From positions 1 through 53,210 of the forward strand of contig JANRIC010000092.1 of the NCBI GenBank assembly GCA_033765345.1: DNA of 53,210 nucleotides. Direction: 5' to 3'. A program made the translations under genes and the position numbers. Each line of letters begins with the position of its first letter. The stretch's first letter is position 1. Positions 43,109-52,090 of the stretch are shown here, in pieces. This stretch comes from JANRIC01 sp033765345 (GTDB lineage: Bacteria > Bacteroidota > Bacteroidia > Cytophagales > Microscillaceae). The notes beneath the pieces are model-generated. The model saw only the letters and a list, made by a program, of their open reading frames with translations, did not search any database and had not been told where the DNA came from.

Positions 43109-44821
43109 TTAATTCAATTCAAATAGGTTAATTTTATCTTTGATTACTACAAGTACAAAAACTTTGAGATTGTTCAAACGGCGCAATTCCTCAGAACTGG
43201 AGATATATTGACGGAGTTGATCCTGCGCCTGAGTTTTGACTTCTTCCAGTTTTTTGGCTGCTTCTTTTTTGAGGTATTTGAGTTCAAAAATAAATTGATA
43301 GGGTACTTCGACAGGCTTACGCTCTAAAAATTGAATATCCGTATAGCCGCCTGATACTTCCCTCTCACTCTTGATAAAATAGGCTTGACTTTGCAAAGCC
43401 AAGCTGATGATTAGAAGCTTGATGTATTTTTCATCAAATCCCCGAAAATCACGGCTTGAGAGGTGTTCCAGGATATTTTGAATCATCTGCATAAATGGTT
43501 TCGGATTGCCGTTTAAGGCCATCTCTTCCATTCCCCGACGGATTTCTTCAGTATTCCATTGGATTTGTTCGCGCTCCTGGAGCAGGTGGGCAAAATAATC
43601 CAGAAAAAGCTTTTCAATTACATAATTGGGTACTTTAAAAAGTGTAGACCCAACCTGGCTGCCTGCGATGGTCAGATAACCCAAATAATACAATAAGCTT
43701 AAAAAATCATCCCTGCCGAAATCTTTTTCAAAAGAAAACTGGGCGGTCAGATTTCCTATGACTACCTTTTCCCGAACGATTTCTTCAAGCACTTGGTAGT
43801 TTTCGTTGGGGTTTTTGAGGTTAAAAAGTTTGCGAAGTTTGCTGTAGTCGCTAGCAATGTTTATATCCAGGATAGGTTTTGGATAGGTCTGGTATCGTTG
43901 ATAATGTTTGGCAAAGTACAAAACCATATTGGAGTTGTAAATGTGTGACTCAAAGTCTTCATTAAACTTATATCCGTCATACCATTCTTTCAAATTAGGC
44001 ATTATTTCCTGGATTTGGGCTTCATCTCCCTGCGTAATGGATTCTAATATTTCCAAAACTTCCAGCTCTTGGAAACCAATCATATCATTAAAGGCCAGTT
44101 CGGTACTGATATTGGTGCCGATATTAAAGCCACTGGTGAGAGAATCGAGGGTAATAGGGCTTACACCCGTTACAAAAAGGCGATCTACAGTACCTTCAAA
44201 GGTAAAATCCTTGATTACTTCATAAAATTTACGCACAAAGCCATTCCGACTGACAAATTCCTTAAAGCTATCAAAATCAAAGGCAAGCAATTCATTGGCA
44301 AAGTGGTCGTATTCGTCAATGATGAGGTAGATTTTATGTTCTTTGTCTTTGAAATAAGCAAATAAATTGGAAAGGATGCCTGCGGGGGAATTTGCGGATA
44401 ATATCGCAGGACTTACATGTTCAAATTCTTCTTTGGCATATTCTTTCAGGAAGCTTTGTACCCCTAAATGCACATTTCTTAAAAAATCACCATAGGTTGT
44501 CTCTTTGGAAGTGGTATCGATGCCACTAAATCGCAATTGCAGAATAGCGTATTGATTTGCCAAAGGCGTAGGATTTTGCCCGATGTAGAATTTACCAAAT
44601 AATTCTTCAAACAAATGGGCATAACGGGTGTCATAATAATAAGACAGCATGGAGACGAATAGACTTTTGCCGAAGCGGCGGGGGCGTAGGAAAAAGAAAT
44701 ATTTTTCGCCATAACTTTCCAGTAATTCAACAAAGGGAGTCTTATCTACATAATAATAACCTTGTTGAATCAAATCACGAAAATTACTGATGCCATAGGG
44801 CAATTTTAAGGGTAATTTCAT
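43109..44821 (-). CDS. AAA-ATPase-like protein with a C-terminal PD-(D/E)XK-type domain
   Basis: A 570-residue protein of a Bacteroidota-rich family (AAA-ATPase-like plus DUF1703-type nuclease). The N-terminus PYGISNFRDLIQQGYYYVDK is typical. Walker A is FFLRPRRFGKSLFVSML and the Walker B-like strand is KIYLIIDEYDHFANEL. The C-terminal domain ends in FIFELKYLKKEAAKKLEEVK, where ExK is the nuclease core motif. The family is abundant, fast-evolving and often multi-copy, and its role is unsettled. It stands alone, upstream of the sigma/barrel pair. Confidence 0.9.
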   Translation of the reverse strand: MKLPLKLPYGISNFRDLIQQGYYYVDKTPFVELLESYGEKYFFFLRPRRFGKSLFVSMLSYYYDTRYAHLFEELFGKFYIGQNPTPLANQYAILQLRFSGIDTTSKETTYGDFLRNVHLGVQSFLKEYAKEEFEHVSPAILSANSPAGILSNLFAYFKDKEHKIYLIIDEYDHFANELLAFDFDSFKEFVSRNGFVRKFYEVIKDFTFEGTVDRLFVTGVSPITLDSLTSGFNIGTNISTELAFNDMIGFQELEVLEILESITQGDEAQIQEIMPNLKEWYDGYKFNEDFESHIYNSNMVLYFAKHYQRYQTYPKPILDINIASDYSKLRKLFNLKNPNENYQVLEEIVREKVVIGNLTAQFSFEKDFGRDDFLSLLYYLGYLTIAGSQVGSTLFKVPNYVIEKLFLDYFAHLLQEREQIQWNTEEIRRGMEEMALNGNPKPFMQMIQNILEHLSSRDFRGFDEKYIKLLIISLALQSQAYFIKSEREVSGGYTDIQFLERKPVEVPYQFIFELKYLKKEAAKKLEEVKTQAQDQLRQYISSSEELRRLNNLKVFVLVVIKDKINLFELN

Positions 44822-44890
44822 AGGGATAAAGGTACACTTTTTTTGGGGAAATGGAAAATATATCCATAAAAATTGGAGTTATTTTCAAAA

Positions 44891-46021
44891 TCATTTTCCC
44901 AGCTTAAGACTCAAACCCAGGTGAAGCCCTAGTGTATACGGGCGAATTTTCACAGGTTCGGTTTCATTTTGGATGCGATTCAAATGAATACCCAAAGTCG
45001 GTTCAGCCCAAAAAATTACATTTTTTTGGATGGGATAAGACCAGTTATAGCCCAGTTGCCCAATAATTTGGGTTTGTAGGGCAGGGGCACCCACCGGAAA
45101 GCTTACCTGTAGCCCACTCACCCAATAACTTGTATGCCGCTTGCCCGGTCTGAAGGCATACAATACATCCGCTGCCAAACCTGCGGCATGGATGGTTTTA
45201 TTTTGAGTGAATAAAGTACCTATTTCGCCCGAATTTACAGCGTTGAAGGTGTATTGCCAGGTTTGTTTCCATTGGGTATAGCTTGCGCCTACTCTGAGAG
45301 AAAACCTGTCATTCAGAGCAAGGTAACCGCCCATTTGAATGCTCCAGCCTAGCCTCTGAGCAGATAAAAACTTACCTGCATCTATATCGCGCACCAAAAT
45401 ATCATCTTTTTTATCAGGGCGGATGTGGTAGTAGTTCATTTGGGGTTTAAGACTGATAAATAATCGGGGTGCTTTATTCTCTCCAGGTTGAGGGCTGAGG
45501 GCGTGCGTGTTTATTTTTGTTAATTTGAGGATGGTTTCAGGATTTTTTGCTGGAGAAAACTCTATGCCAGGTATTATAGAAATATAAAAAGGTTGATTTT
45601 CAGGAATGGGTGCGTTTTCCCTTGAGGCTATTTTGATTGTATCAGGTAGGGTAGGGGTGTAATCAGATGAAAAAAAGGCAGTGTCTTTTCTCGATCTGGG
45701 AATAATTTCAGTGTGGTGATTTTGATGATTTGTAGGTTTTTGTGGCTGATGATTTTGATAAGCTTCTAGTTCAGTGATGGTTTTATCGGGAAACTCGTTT
45801 GTATGTGACGGCAGAGGCATCAATCCATCTCCCCAAAGTGCTAAAAACACCAAGGTGCTGCTCACAAGCCATACGCTCGGGCCGAAAATAGTTTGCGTTC
45901 TATGGGTATAAGGATTCAAACGCGCCTGAATTTTTGCCAGTAAAGCCTCGTCCGGTTCAGCCTGGAAGTCTGAGAAGCGTTCTCTGAATTTATTATCCAA
46001 TGGATCCGGTTTGTTTTTCAT
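44891..46021 (-). CDS. Membrane-anchored beta-barrel-like protein paired with an ECF sigma factor
   Basis: A 376-residue protein with the same build as 115-1620: a soluble acidic N-terminus (1-46), one membrane helix at about 47-65, a polar low-complexity linker to about 175, then a beta-rich C-terminal domain (APRLFISLKPQMNYYHIRP, ending in LGLHLGLSLKLGK). Its start lies inside the upstream sigma gene with a 29-bp overlap, the same overlap as the first pair. The likely role is as the sigma factor's partner, with signal sensing in the periplasm or outer membrane. That is inferred from the arrangement. Confidence 0.75.
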   Translation of the reverse strand: MKNKPDPLDNKFRERFSDFQAEPDEALLAKIQARLNPYTHRTQTIFGPSVWLVSSTLVFLALWGDGLMPLPSHTNEFPDKTITELEAYQNHQPQKPTNHQNHHTEIIPRSRKDTAFFSSDYTPTLPDTIKIASRENAPIPENQPFYISIIPGIEFSPAKNPETILKLTKINTHALSPQPGENKAPRLFISLKPQMNYYHIRPDKKDDILVRDIDAGKFLSAQRLGWSIQMGGYLALNDRFSLRVGASYTQWKQTWQYTFNAVNSGEIGTLFTQNKTIHAAGLAADVLYAFRPGKRHTSYWVSGLQVSFPVGAPALQTQIIGQLGYNWSYPIQKNVIFWAEPTLGIHLNRIQNETEPVKIRPYTLGLHLGLSLKLGK

Positions 46022-46565
46022 AGGAGGTAATGCCGCATTTTTTTAGTTTTGACCGAATAAGTTCTTTGGCTCTTGAAAGCTGCGATTTGGAAGTACTTGC
46101 TGTGATTCCAAGTAATTTGCTGATTTCGGGGTGCGTGTAACCGTCAATGACGTACAGGTTAAAGACTACCCTGTAGCCATCTGGGAGCTCATTGATGATT
46201 TTGAGGAGTTCGGTGGTGGTTAGGTCATCCATGATTTTGAGGTGATCTTGGTTGCTGCTTTGGTAAGCAAGGTATTCGTAATCTTTGATTTGGTTAAATT
46301 TGAGGTGTTTTTTGTAATAATTAATGGCTGTATTGACGACTACCTGCTTCACCCAGTAATCAATGGCTTCAGGGTTTTTGACCTTTTTGATCCCTTCAAA
46401 AATTCTTGCAAAAGCTTCTTGAAAGATATCTTCGGCTTCCTCTTTGCTTTTGGCATAGCGTATACAGATGCCAAAGAGATAACTTTTATACAAATTATAA
46501 AAAGTTGTCTGTGCTTTGGCATCGTTTTGCTGGCAAGCTTTTACAAGATCAGCCTCTATGTGCAT
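45993..46565 (-). CDS. RNA polymerase sigma factor, ECF subfamily
   Basis: A 190-residue ECF factor. Region 2 contains RYAKSKEEAEDIFQEAFARI and region 4 contains LPDGYRVVFNLYVIDGYTHP, followed by ISKLLGITASTSKSQLSRAK. It closely parallels the sigma factor at 1592-2155, including YKSYLFGICIRYAKSK versus YKQKLFVVCLRYARTR. The pair is therefore probably paralogous. The last 29 bases overlap the barrel gene. Confidence 0.93.
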   Translation of the reverse strand: MHIEADLVKACQQNDAKAQTTFYNLYKSYLFGICIRYAKSKEEAEDIFQEAFARIFEGIKKVKNPEAIDYWVKQVVVNTAINYYKKHLKFNQIKDYEYLAYQSSNQDHLKIMDDLTTTELLKIINELPDGYRVVFNLYVIDGYTHPEISKLLGITASTSKSQLSRAKELIRSKLKKCGITSYEKQTGSIG

Positions 46566-46623
46566 GCATTCAAATTAGCTGTTTTTTGATAAATTATTTA
46601 ATGATTAAATCGGTTTTTTCAAA

Positions 46624-47298
46624 TTATAATGTTTCAATATATTTCATACGTAACAAACCTTTTATTTCACCCACCGGGTCAGAAGAGTTGCTGAAAGGGT
46701 CAAACATGTTGATTTTTACATCAAAAGTTACTTCTAAAGTTCTTACTGTCTCATTGTTGGCGTTTGTTTCGGTGTCTTCATCCAGGTCTACTACTTTTAG
46801 GTAGTTATCTTCTTGGTTGCCATCACTATAAAACCCTCTAAAAAAATTCTGGAATACAATCCCCAATCTGAATCCATTGATTTGATCTCCACGAATTGGT
46901 TTATCACCCAGGCTTAACATATTTTTCACGGTTTCATAAGGGTATTTTTGGTTGATATAAGCCGTGACGGGTGAGTTTTCAGCCGGTTGCTCTCCGCCCA
47001 AGTTGATGGTGTCATTTTCGGTTTTTATCTCTGGTAATTCTATACTTATTGAAATTTGCGAAATGGTGTCCCGAAGCCCTAATGCTACACTTACAAATGT
47101 ACCTACGCCGCTGATGCCCGTTACTGTACCACCATTTTCTATTTTTAGGTTATTAGATAGAAAGCTTATGGTGTCTACGGGCATAGTACCCAAAAACCCC
47201 AATTCGGTGAGTTGTACTTCAGGTTCTGTATCGTTCTCGAGAATATCACAAGAGGTGAAATAAAGCATTAAAAAAACAAAAAACAGGATTTGTCTCAT
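46624..47298 (-). CDS. Predicted lipoprotein of unknown function
   Basis: A 224-residue protein with a lipoprotein signal (MRQILFFVFLMLYFTSC, lipidated at Cys17). The mature part is acidic and beta-rich, with no motif I recognise. It lies 58 bases upstream of the sigma factor gene on the same strand and might be part of the same regulon, but there is no direct evidence. Confidence 0.78.
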   Translation of the reverse strand: MRQILFFVFLMLYFTSCDILENDTEPEVQLTELGFLGTMPVDTISFLSNNLKIENGGTVTGISGVGTFVSVALGLRDTISQISISIELPEIKTENDTINLGGEQPAENSPVTAYINQKYPYETVKNMLSLGDKPIRGDQINGFRLGIVFQNFFRGFYSDGNQEDNYLKVVDLDEDTETNANNETVRTLEVTFDVKINMFDPFSNSSDPVGEIKGLLRMKYIETL

Positions 47299-47424
47299 AT
47301 AAATTTGAATTTTAGTTTATTGATGAAAGTGTATGACAAATCAAGTCGCCAAAGGGTTGCACGAATTAAAAAATAATGCGGTATGTTGATGGGTATGTAC
47401 AAACGCTGCAAAAAATAAAAGAAA

Positions 47425-47459
47425 CAATTTTCATGCATGAGTGAGTATGATGAAAATTG
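47425..47459 (-). terminator. Possible terminator after the reverse transcriptase gene
   Basis: CAATTTTCAT (47425-47434) and ATGAAAATTG (47450-47459) form a 10-bp stem. On the minus strand the hairpin is followed by TTTCTTTTATTTTTT. It lies about 13 bases past the stop of the reverse transcriptase gene. Confidence 0.55.
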
Positions 47460-47472
47460 CATCAGTCCGTAT

Positions 47473-49803
47473 TTAATCTTCCAATCCAATCTCCTCGTTT
47501 CCGGCCAAGCTCTTAAAGATCACCTGCAAAGGCACTAATTCGGTGAGCAGGAAGCGAAAAGTGCCAAAGCTATCCAATAATTGATGCCCATAGGTGTATA
47601 AAAGCCAACGCCAATACGTACTTAGTCCTTTTTGCTCTTTTCCGGTCACTTCGCCGCCCCTTGCTATAAAATCATTCATCAGTCCTTCCATGATGGCTGT
47701 GGATTGTGGATTTTGCGGATTGATGTAAAGTATCCGGGTGTTATTATAATAATTATATATTTGATATTCAATTTGGGTAGTATCCATCCCTTTTAAATCT
47801 GGGAGATAAGTATAGTCGTACTTGCCGTGGCCTTCTAGTAGGGAAGCGATATTACACATTGGGTTATCGAGTGCGAGCCCTCCCGCAGTTACTGGCCAGT
47901 AATACCAGGCATCCGGCAATCGCTGAATGGCTGTGTTCATTTCCGGGAATTTATCTATAATTTTTTGACGAAGCGTTGCATAGATACTTTGTCCATTTCC
48001 AAAGAGGTTTTTGTTGAATTCGGAGAGTGTCTCGGCGGCAGTTTGGATGTAGTCTTGTTTGATTGGAAATCCTACTGCAAATCCTTTTAGGAGGAAAGCC
48101 ATGTGTTTGTTATAGGTATTGACAAAGGTAAAGATGGAAGATTGGGCTTGTAGGAGATTGACCAAGTTTTGAGAAAATTCTCGGACGGCATCAGGACTAA
48201 TCTGCCATTGGCCATTTGCATGCAATTGTAAAAACATCCACTGTGGTAATTTTCCATCAAAGCCTTTGATCCATTTGTCATCCTCGACAGGATATCCGAG
48301 CAAAACAGCCCCAGTCTTTTCACGATTCAGTCTTAATCCAGTGATTTCACAAAATTTTTGGATCGTATCCCAAGCTTGTTGAATCGATTTTTGTGATTCT
48401 CCGAAAACATACATATCATCCATGTATCGATATACCGATGTTTCATCCTGCTTGAGGGCTTTTTCCAATAAAGCCAGCAGTGAATCGGCAACTAAGGAAG
48501 AAAGTACATGCGACAAAGAAAGCCCCTGCCGGGCAATATACTGCTGATCCTGATGAAAATAAGGTGTCTGGAAATATTTATGAAAGAAAATAATCCAATC
48601 TTCACTGATGCCCAATTCTTCTAAAAAAACCAACAACAAACTATGTGGTATAGTCAGAAAATAATCTTTCAGGTCAGTATGGAGCAGATACATTTTTTTG
48701 AAAGAGTCTAGGGATTGATTTGCGTGAAAGGTTTTAATTTCTGCATTCAAACCCTGGAAAAGGTTAAAAAAAGTGTCTTCGGTATTGACTACGAGGCTGG
48801 TATTATCAAAACCCCGGTAGGAATCCTCAAAGCGGATGCTTTCATAATCGAGATACTGAGGAAATTCTTTGAGGAATAATCCGTCAGTGACCAGCTTTCG
48901 GCTATAACCCGGTTTGGGATAATAAGGAAATTCTCCCCAGAAGTCTACGGTGGTCAAAATCTTCTTCAAAGCCATTCCCCAACGCATTCCTAGTACTTCC
49001 AGAAAAAGTGTATGGAGCAAATCCCCATTGTTATAAGGTCGCCATTTATTTTTAGTCCAGAGGCAGTTGAGGGTTACACCCTCCTTGGGCCAGTTCCACT
49101 GTCGGAAATTATTCAACAAAATCGTAATCGTGCCAGCTACTTCATTCATCAGGGCATCATCTCCGAGCATGGATGATATCTCCGATTTAAGCCCCAGGTG
49201 GTGGTAGGGGTGTGCTCGCATTGCCCTGACTATGTATTCGGCTTCCTGTTTACTGACTGGTTTGAGGACTTCTTCCTCTATAAATGTAGTGATGTCTTTT
49301 TTGATTTTATCTGGGTTTTTTACGTGCGTTCGTATCCATTCTTTGAAGGCTTCCAAATCAGGGGGAGTGCCTTCACTTTGTATAAGTTGGATAAAAAAAT
49401 CTTCAAATTCGGTTTTTCCAGGCTCTACAATAGGCTTACCGGATTGGCGAGCGGCATCCTCAAGGATAAGCCCAAAAAGCAGACCGGCTTCAAGGCGTTG
49501 TTTTCCTTGAACGATCTCCCGCTCAAGTCGCTCGATCCAGTTTTGGAGCAAATCTTCGGAGACAACTCCCGTGTCAGTTTCCAGGCGGAGAACGTGGAGG
49601 TTTTCTACATCAGGGTGTAGTTTTTTCTGGGCAAACCGAATTTCATCCAGCCCTTCATACAAAATCTTTAATTTTTCACGTGGGGTAGAAGCAGCCTGCG
49701 ATTTGACCTGCAAATCATCATAGTGTTGATTCAGGCGTTCGTACTGTTTGTTTAGCTCGGTTAATTTAATACGGGCGATATTTTGAGAGCTTTGAGGTTT
49801 CAT
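47473..49803 (-). CDS. Reverse transcriptase of the large, coiled-coil (RVT-like) type
   Basis: A 776-residue protein. Residues 1-115 are coiled-coil rich (LTELNKQYERLNQHYDDLQ). The RT domain is in the middle: motif A LHTDLKDYF with Asp377, motif B RQGLSLSHVLS (425-435), motif C VYRYMDDMYVFG with Asp462-Asp463, and a motif D-like GLRLNREKTG (489-498). All catalytic Asp are present. A C-terminal domain (about 510-776) contains YYWPVTAGGLALDNP. Retron and group II intron proteins are much shorter or carry maturase/HNH domains, which are absent. Size, N-terminal coiled coil and the GGL-x-L-x-NP element suggest the cellular RVT group, or one of the unassigned bacterial RT families. It is divergent from an ATPase/TOPRIM-like pair (50012). 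Confidence 0.82.
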   Translation of the reverse strand: MKPQSSQNIARIKLTELNKQYERLNQHYDDLQVKSQAASTPREKLKILYEGLDEIRFAQKKLHPDVENLHVLRLETDTGVVSEDLLQNWIERLEREIVQGKQRLEAGLLFGLILEDAARQSGKPIVEPGKTEFEDFFIQLIQSEGTPPDLEAFKEWIRTHVKNPDKIKKDITTFIEEEVLKPVSKQEAEYIVRAMRAHPYHHLGLKSEISSMLGDDALMNEVAGTITILLNNFRQWNWPKEGVTLNCLWTKNKWRPYNNGDLLHTLFLEVLGMRWGMALKKILTTVDFWGEFPYYPKPGYSRKLVTDGLFLKEFPQYLDYESIRFEDSYRGFDNTSLVVNTEDTFFNLFQGLNAEIKTFHANQSLDSFKKMYLLHTDLKDYFLTIPHSLLLVFLEELGISEDWIIFFHKYFQTPYFHQDQQYIARQGLSLSHVLSSLVADSLLALLEKALKQDETSVYRYMDDMYVFGESQKSIQQAWDTIQKFCEITGLRLNREKTGAVLLGYPVEDDKWIKGFDGKLPQWMFLQLHANGQWQISPDAVREFSQNLVNLLQAQSSIFTFVNTYNKHMAFLLKGFAVGFPIKQDYIQTAAETLSEFNKNLFGNGQSIYATLRQKIIDKFPEMNTAIQRLPDAWYYWPVTAGGLALDNPMCNIASLLEGHGKYDYTYLPDLKGMDTTQIEYQIYNYYNNTRILYINPQNPQSTAIMEGLMNDFIARGGEVTGKEQKGLSTYWRWLLYTYGHQLLDSFGTFRFLLTELVPLQVIFKSLAGNEEIGLED

Positions 49804-50011
49804 AATAGTCAGTTTTTTTGAAAATAAATATAGTTAATTTTAGTCAAATATTTTTATAAAACTTTGAGCTTTCCGATATTTTGAGCCTTGGGTAAAAAAG
49901 GAATATTTTTGGGGAAAGATTAGATTTCTTAAAATTATTTTCGGAAATTATATTTTATTAAATTTGGAAAGTAGAAAGAGTCAGAGTTAAACTCAAGATT
50001 AATAGAAAGAG
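49804..50011. other. 208-bp divergent promoter region between the RT and ATPase genes
   Basis: The region is AT-rich and holds no gene or strong hairpin. TAAATTTG at 49959-49966 matches TAnnTTTG and lies 46 bases before the ATPase start. A likely RT promoter is not obvious. I see no structured RNA such as a retron msr-msd here. Confidence 0.4.
49959..49966 (+). promoter_or_regulatory. Possible -7 promoter element TAAATTTG for the ATPase gene
   Basis: A perfect TAnnTTTG match lies 45 bases before the ATG at 50012. The upstream TTG is missing at the expected spacing. Confidence 0.4.
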
Positions 50012-51412
50012 ATGATTACTTATATCAAAATAAACGGCTTTAAGTCTTTTCATCAGTTCGAAATGGATTTTACCCCTTTTACAGTCATTGCAGGGTTAAA
50101 TGCTTCAGGGAAAAGTAACTTATTTGATGCCCTACAACTTCTATCCAAACTAGCTGAAACGGATAATCTAAAAAAAGCTTTTAACGAACAAAGAGGTGAA
50201 TTTCTTGAATTATTTACCAAGTATGCCGAAGATAAATATGCTTCTGAAATGGAATTTACAGTAGAGATGCTCGTAAATAGGCAGGTAAAAGATGCTTGGG
50301 GAAATGAAGTAAATCTCAAGTATACCAGGCTACGCTATGAGTTGAAAATCAGAAGATTTACTAGTTCATCTGGTTTAGAGGACTTACAAGTCTCGTATGA
50401 ACATTTAGAAAATAAAAAACACCAGGATGATAGCTGGATAAAGCTAATCCCTAAGGCTTATCTTGAAAATTGGCGACCCAAAGTGGAAACTGGTAAAAGA
50501 GGTAGACCATATTTATTCACAGAGACACAAAATGACATTCCAACAGTCATCGTACCCCAAGATGGGGTGCAAGGAGGCAATAAAAGAACTTTTCCCTTGA
50601 ATAATGCTTCCAGAACAGTTCTAAGCAGTTTTGATACCGTTGACTTTCGCCATATTCTGGCTGCTAAAGAAGAAATGAAAAGGTGGAAGTTTTTACAACT
50701 TAATCCCGAAGATCTTCGTCAGCCTACGAGTAAGCGAAACGGAGAAGATATAATTACACAAAGCGGCAAAAATTTAGCCGGAGCCTTATTCCGTATCAAG
50801 CAAGAAAATCCTGAAGATATTGCTTTTATTTCACGTAAATTGAATAGCTTTTTACCCAACTTCATACAAATAGATGTAGTAGATGATCAGGAAAATAAAC
50901 AATATCTGATTAAATTGAAAGATAAGGATAAGAAGGAATTTTCCTCCAGAGTATTATCCGAAGGTACATTAAGAATTCTAGCACTTTGTATCCTTGAATA
51001 TGATGATAAACATACAGGACTGCTTTGTTTTGAAGAACCTGAAAATGGTATTCACCCTTACCGTATCAAAACCATGGCTGAACTTTTAAAAGATCTAAGT
51101 ATTGATTTCACAGAAACTGAAATGCCTTTACGACAAGTAATCATCAATACTCATTCCCCTGTTTTAGTAGGGCATCTCAATCCATGGAATCAAGACCCTC
51201 ATGTGAGTATCTGGTTTTCTCAGATGCGAACCTTAAATACCAACCTGCAGGAGGAGAGAATACAGATAAATATTACAAAGATTTCCAAAGTGATGCATGC
51301 ATCTACACCACAATTAAACATAGAGTTTTCAGAGCAGGAAAAAAAATTTACACTTTCCAAAGTGAAAGAATATTTGCAAATCGCCGCAGATTTTGAAACA
51401 ATTCTCAATTAA
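50012..51412 (+). CDS. AAA_21/OLD-like ABC-type ATPase of an ATPase/TOPRIM-like pair
   Basis: A 466-residue RecF/SMC-like ATPase. Walker A is GLNASGKS (28-35) in the context FTVIAGLNASGKSNLFDA, the ABC signature is LSEGTLR (315-321), Walker B is CFEEPENGIHP (339-349), and the H-loop is NTHSP (379-383). The middle region (90-215) is variable. It starts KINGFKSF, typical of this family. The gene is six bases upstream of the TOPRIM-like gene and they form one operon. ATPase/TOPRIM pairs act in abortive infection in characterised systems such as PARIS and AbiL; whether this one does is inferred. Confidence 0.9.
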   Translation: MITYIKINGFKSFHQFEMDFTPFTVIAGLNASGKSNLFDALQLLSKLAETDNLKKAFNEQRGEFLELFTKYAEDKYASEMEFTVEMLVNRQVKDAWGNEVNLKYTRLRYELKIRRFTSSSGLEDLQVSYEHLENKKHQDDSWIKLIPKAYLENWRPKVETGKRGRPYLFTETQNDIPTVIVPQDGVQGGNKRTFPLNNASRTVLSSFDTVDFRHILAAKEEMKRWKFLQLNPEDLRQPTSKRNGEDIITQSGKNLAGALFRIKQENPEDIAFISRKLNSFLPNFIQIDVVDDQENKQYLIKLKDKDKKEFSSRVLSEGTLRILALCILEYDDKHTGLLCFEEPENGIHPYRIKTMAELLKDLSIDFTETEMPLRQVIINTHSPVLVGHLNPWNQDPHVSIWFSQMRTLNTNLQEERIQINITKISKVMHASTPQLNIEFSEQEKKFTLSKVKEYLQIAADFETILN

Positions 51413-51418
51413 GACTCT

Positions 51419-52090
51419 ATGAGTAGGTTAATTTTTGCAAGTCTTTTTACGGAAGGCGCAACTGATGTGAAATTCTTAGAGAGTGTCGTTAAAAAGACGC
51501 TGGATGAAGTCGCCTTTTACTGTAAAGGGGATAAAGAAACCGAACTTAAAGTAATCAACATTCGTAAATCGGGATTAGATTTTGTTGAACAAGTACTTGA
51601 AGCTTCTAAAAAGGGGCTTGAAGAATATGGAATCATGATTTTATGTGTGCATGCCGATGCTGATAATTATAATCCTGAAAATACATATAAATACAAAATA
51701 AAACCTGCCCAAGAGGCACTTTTTGAAAAGGATGATAAAGAATATTGTAAAATATTAGTGGCTGTTGTGCCGATTCAAGAAATGGAGGCTTGGATGTTGG
51801 CTGATAAAGAATTATTGAAAAGACAATTAAATACCGATAAGCCTGACTTTGAATTAGGAATTGGTCAAAATCCAGAAGAAATTACACAACCCAAAGAAAG
51901 AATTGAGGAAGCTATTAGAATCACACGTCAAAATTTGCCAAAAAGAAGAAGAAGAGACCTAACAATCTCTGATCTTTATCTGCCTATCGGACAGGAGCTG
52001 GAAATTGATAAATTATCTCAATTACCTTCTTTTCAAAAATTTAGAGAATCGCTTGAAGATGCTTTTAGAATGTTAAACCTTCTGGCCTAA
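51419..52090 (+). CDS. DUF4276/TOPRIM-like partner of the ATPase
   Basis: A 223-residue protein. The N-terminal TEGATDVKFLESVV (Glu12) and the CVHADADNY segment (Asp80, Asp82) match the Glu and DxD metal-binding pattern of TOPRIM folds. The conserved VVPIQEMEAWMLAD (116-129) is typical of the DUF4276 group. It probably acts as the nuclease or effector gated by the ATPase. Its 3' end overlaps hemB by 26 bases in convergent orientation. Confidence 0.82.
   Translation: MSRLIFASLFTEGATDVKFLESVVKKTLDEVAFYCKGDKETELKVINIRKSGLDFVEQVLEASKKGLEEYGIMILCVHADADNYNPENTYKYKIKPAQEALFEKDDKEYCKILVAVVPIQEMEAWMLADKELLKRQLNTDKPDFELGIGQNPEEITQPKERIEEAIRITRQNLPKRRRRDLTISDLYLPIGQELEIDKLSQLPSFQKFRESLEDAFRMLNLLA

Noticed and set aside
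47473..49803. Retron or group II intron
   Set aside because: No maturase or endonuclease domain and no msr-msd-like structured RNA are visible, and the protein is far longer than typical retron RTs.
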